This document shows positions 61,727 through 64,000 of a DNA stretch of 64,000 nucleotides, piece after piece (position 1 is the first letter of the stretch; the number at the start of each line of letters is the position of its first letter). The stretch is taken from contig JARUPZ010000037.1 in NCBI GenBank assembly GCA_031213475.1, positions 992,001 to 1,056,000 of the forward strand, written 5' to 3'. A program made the translations under genes and the position numbers. Under the pieces are notes generated by a model. That model was not told the origin of the DNA. It searched no databases and saw only the letters and a program-made list of their open reading frames with translations. This stretch comes from Nereocystis luetkeana. Lineage: Eukaryota; Sar; Phaeophyceae; Laminariales; Laminariaceae.

Positions 61727-61976
61727 CTGCAAGAAAGCAAGGGCACCCAGCACTTTTCTTGCCCCTTCTCAGGCGCAACAACGTCGAGTTTGAATTAGGA
61801 GCAGGCACTCCATTTGCAACCGCGTTTCCCATCACCCTGCAGCACGAGGGGTACCCAGCACTGCCGTACGTGTCGCACAGACTGCACACACAGGCGCAGA
61901 ACCCAGAACCTCGACCAACACGAATCATAGGCTGTCCCCAGAAAAAAAAACGCACCCTAACTCAATGGAAACCTGC

Positions 61977-62097
61977 CAGTTTTTCAGCAGGTGTTTGGCT
62001 GACCTCCCCGGCGGAACACCCCGTTACCCAGCATAGCTATTTTCAGCAGTGTTTGGCTGACCTCCCCGGCGATACACTCCGTTACCCAGCATAGCTA
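61977..62097. repeat. Short tandem duplication (about 60 bp)
   Basis: TTTTCAGCAGGTGTTTGGCTG and TTTTCAGCAGTGTTTGGCTG are followed in both copies by ACCTCCCCGGCG, CCGTTACCCAGCATAGCTAT. The copies differ by a few bases. Confidence 0.85.
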
Positions 62098-62109
62098 TAA
62101 AGTACCCCC

Positions 62110-62304
62110 ATGTCGTCGACAGCAAAGGGAAGGAGATTTGGGCAATGGCATCCCTCCGTCCTACTGAACGACTTCGTACAGCAAGTTTATAGCCTTCAGC
62201 AAATCGTCGACATGACCAAGACCCCCAAACTGGGAGCATTCGACGACGACACCATCAAGAGGGCTATGGGTTGGGGTTCGTACATTGAAGAGGTGATGCC
62301 CTGA
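62110..62304 (+). CDS. Short plus-strand ORF, possible exon or small gene
   Basis: 64 codons with ATG start and TGA stop. The peptide looks like real protein: HPSVLLNDFVQQVYSLQQIV, then FDDDTIKRAMGWGSYIEEVM. I do not recognise it. It could be a single-exon gene, the last exon of a divergent gene or a captured gene fragment. The opposite strand over the same bases is Arg/Ser-rich and less protein-like. Confidence 0.3.
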   Translation: MSSTAKGRRFGQWHPSVLLNDFVQQVYSLQQIVDMTKTPKLGAFDDDTIKRAMGWGSYIEEVMP

Positions 62305-63354
62305 TCTTGCTGGGTGTAGTCTTCATCAGACGAGCCTACTCATGCTGCTGATTCGAGGCCTCATCAGAGACCGCATATAATCACACGTAAAAGCAAGGTA
62401 TACCCTGGTACTGCCCTCGTAGCGTAGATGTTCACACTGCTGTACTTGGTACCGTGTGAAATGGTAGGATCTACGACGATCATCAGTCAAGAAAACGATC
62501 CGAAAAACTGCCGCTGATGCACGAGTGTCATATTTTTGTTCTGTTGCTGGTTGTCATACCTGGTTACAAGGATGCCCCTTTTGGGTTATAAGGATGCCCC
62601 TTTTGGGAAGCCGTACCTACACACACAACAGACTGATGCAAGACACCACTTACGTATGAACGTGCTGCTGTTATTGGAACGTAGACGTTGTCAAATCGTT
62701 CAAACTCAAATTCAAATTAACAATATTACGGCGGTGGCCCTTAAGGGCCGGTCTTGACGAGAAACATTTTTCATGATAATCCAATAGGAAAAAAGATATA
62801 CCAGGTACCTGGTACCAGGTATACTATCTGATATTAATAGAATTTCGCAAAAAAATTGTCTTCGGGTCTTATCGATGAATAGACAGGTAAAAAAAAGTAC
62901 CTGGTAGATGTGTTAACGACAGAGGAAAAAAAAAAAAACTCTACTTCCGCTAAAAAAAGTGAATTCCCTTCCCTTCCTGATTGCGGCGTGTTTGCGAGTG
63001 AGGTAAACGAAATCCTGCAGGCAACGCCTCCGAAAATAAGAAGGATAAAAAACGAAAAGCAAAAAAACGGCTTGGGGGTAGCAACGGCAGCCCAGCAACG
63101 AATCGGCGGCAGAGTTGACAGCGGTGCCATCACTGCCATCCCACGACTGTAAGCAGCAGCACAGCAAGCCTCAGCTAGCAAGCGCTAGCCCCAGCTATTA
63201 ATAGGGGAAGCTTGAGCAACAAAAATAAACAGCGTCAGCACCAGCTCCACCAGCAAGCACCAGCACCAACCAGCTTCCCTTTTTGGATTGCCTGCTGCTG
63301 CTCCTGCTGCGCTCAGCCTACGGGCTCCTCTCCGCCGCCGCTGTCGCGGCCGCT

Positions 63355-63359
63355 GCTGC

Positions 63360-63398
<39 letters not shown>

Positions 63399-63405
63399 AG
63401 CTGCA
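63355..63405. repeat. CTG trinucleotide run
   Basis: About a dozen CTG units with GCC/GCT variants. It reads as polyL, polyA, polyC, polyQ or polyS depending on frame, none of which is supported as coding. Confidence 0.9.
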
Positions 63406-64000
63406 GTGTGGTGGAATCGAAATGATACACGAGCTGTCGCGCTCTGTGCGAGCACGACCAGTACGAGTACGAGTGTGACTGCGAGCCCTTTTTTGGGGCG
63501 AAGCATCCTCCACGTCGTCACCAAGTGGGCGAAAGTGTGTACCGTACGTAGCAGCGGCGGCGGCCCGCTGGCACAATCCAACGCCGCTCGTGCGCGCTAT
63601 ACTCAAGCTACACCTCTCGATCCTCTGTGCTCCGAGCGGTTGTCGTGATGCGTACAGCAAGCAGCATGGTGGTATGGAAGATGCTCGGTGTTTTGATCCT
63701 TCGAGATTTGAGATGATGCATTCTGCGTCGGGATAATGCTCGGTGCGTGAAGGCCAATAGAATAAAGAGCCAAAAGTTACCGCAACTTTTGATGAAATCC
63801 TGACTTCGGTGAAGTACTTTTTCGCGTTTTTTTCAGAAATTTACCTCAAAAAGTTACCTCGGGAGATTTTTTTGAGAAGTAAAAGTAAAACAAAACAAAA
63901 TCGCAACAGCGTGGTGGAAAAAAAAACGAATAACGCACGAGGGTCAACGAACACCAGAGGGCAACCAACGAGGCGAGCGACGGCCCGCGTCCTCCCCAGG

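Larger units (their letters stand above)
61727..64000. other. Right flank without a firm gene
   Basis: No exon fitting E1 could be identified. The region holds the short duplication above, a plus-strand ORF at 62110-62304, a 24-bp repeat of AAGGATGCCCCTTTTGGG near 62570, clustered TACCAGGT/TACCTGGTA motifs at 62797-62821 and a CTG run at about 63360-63400. It may be intron, promoter or intergenic sequence. Confidence 0.5.

Noticed and set aside
62913..63167. Possible upstream exon containing SWDGSDGTAVNSAADSLLG
   Set aside because: A fair acceptor precedes it, but the only donor with the right phase (GCC|GTTGCT) is weak, so I did not call it.
63185..63660. PolyQ/polyS/polyA ORFs as upstream exons of the ligase
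   Set aside because: They depend entirely on a CTG run; no splice site of the phase needed for E1 was convincing.

Overview
The window comes from a nuclear eukaryotic genome. It is dominated by one very large, intron-rich gene on the minus strand. GT-AG introns of 0.1 to 5.8 kb, moderate GC content, CAG/CTG-rich simple repeats and many small DNA transposons fit a photosynthetic stramenopile, most likely a brown alga. That assignment is an inference from style, not from a marker gene.

The gene runs right to left from beyond about 61.7 kb to beyond position 1. I could chain 59 exons (E1 at 61.7 kb to E59 at 0.3 kb) by reading frame, splice sites and codon phase. They hold about 21.4 kb of coding sequence, roughly 7,100 residues, and both ends are missing. 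In protein order I see: helical and jelly-roll-like N-terminal parts (E1-E7, 61.7-56.9 kb); a first SPRY domain and a polyQ/acidic linker (E8-E9); an ARM-like helical exon (E11); a second SPRY (E13-E16); a third SPRY (E18-E21); a C2-like exon (E22); helical and acidic linkers (E23-E32); a fourth SPRY (E33-E34); an ARM-like region (E35-E41) and a UBA-like helix set (E42); linkers (E43-E45); a large exon with CUB-like, LamG-like and fifth SPRY segments (E46-E47); a VPS62-like WRP module (E48-E50); a Pro/Asp/Glu-rich ARM exon and a second CUB-like domain (E51-E53); a Ser/Glu/Gly-rich linker (E54); and the start of a HECT ubiquitin-ligase domain (E55-E59). The HECT catalytic lobe lies outside the window. 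The layout is that of a giant HERC1/HECTD4-like E3 ligase: many binding domains for substrate or localisation, then a C-terminal HECT engine.

The introns are the accessory part. The intron at 30.5-34.3 kb holds a gag-only LTR retrotransposon with a 5-bp target duplication, in antisense orientation. The 39.8-45.1 kb intron holds a palindromic foldback element flanked by TTA, a hAT-like element with GGGTC arrays and a perfect 8-bp duplication, and a short TAA-flanked MITE. The 10.5-15.7 kb stretch holds a 331-bp tandem triplication, a 29-nt microexon and a 1.5-kb terminal-inverted-repeat element. The 0.4-3.7 kb intron holds a tiny TTAA-flanked, piggyBac-like hairpin. A 183-bp tandem duplication has copied the end of exon E12 with its splice donor.

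Introns longer than 300 bases in which I see nothing beyond scattered TACCAGGTA-type motifs: 3818-4186, 4364-4720, 4853-5277, 5389-6034, 7879-8286, 17167-17509, 17770-18213, 20480-20828, 21183-21588, 22240-22629, 22912-23724 (short GTACAG/GTAGAG runs near 23.1 kb), 24103-24543, 25297-25802, 26206-27164 (GGTAGGGTA-like run near 26.5 kb), 27401-27964, 28263-28663, 29518-29911, 35141-35500, 35741-36210, 37154-37813, 38406-38753, 46974-47340, 47991-48323, 48463-48882, 49380-50208, 50287-50612, 51260-51727, 52804-53338, 57441-57911, 58080-58611, 58774-59089 and 60976-61571. I found no rRNA, tRNA or CRISPR, and no second confident protein gene; one short plus-strand ORF near 62.1 kb is a weak candidate.
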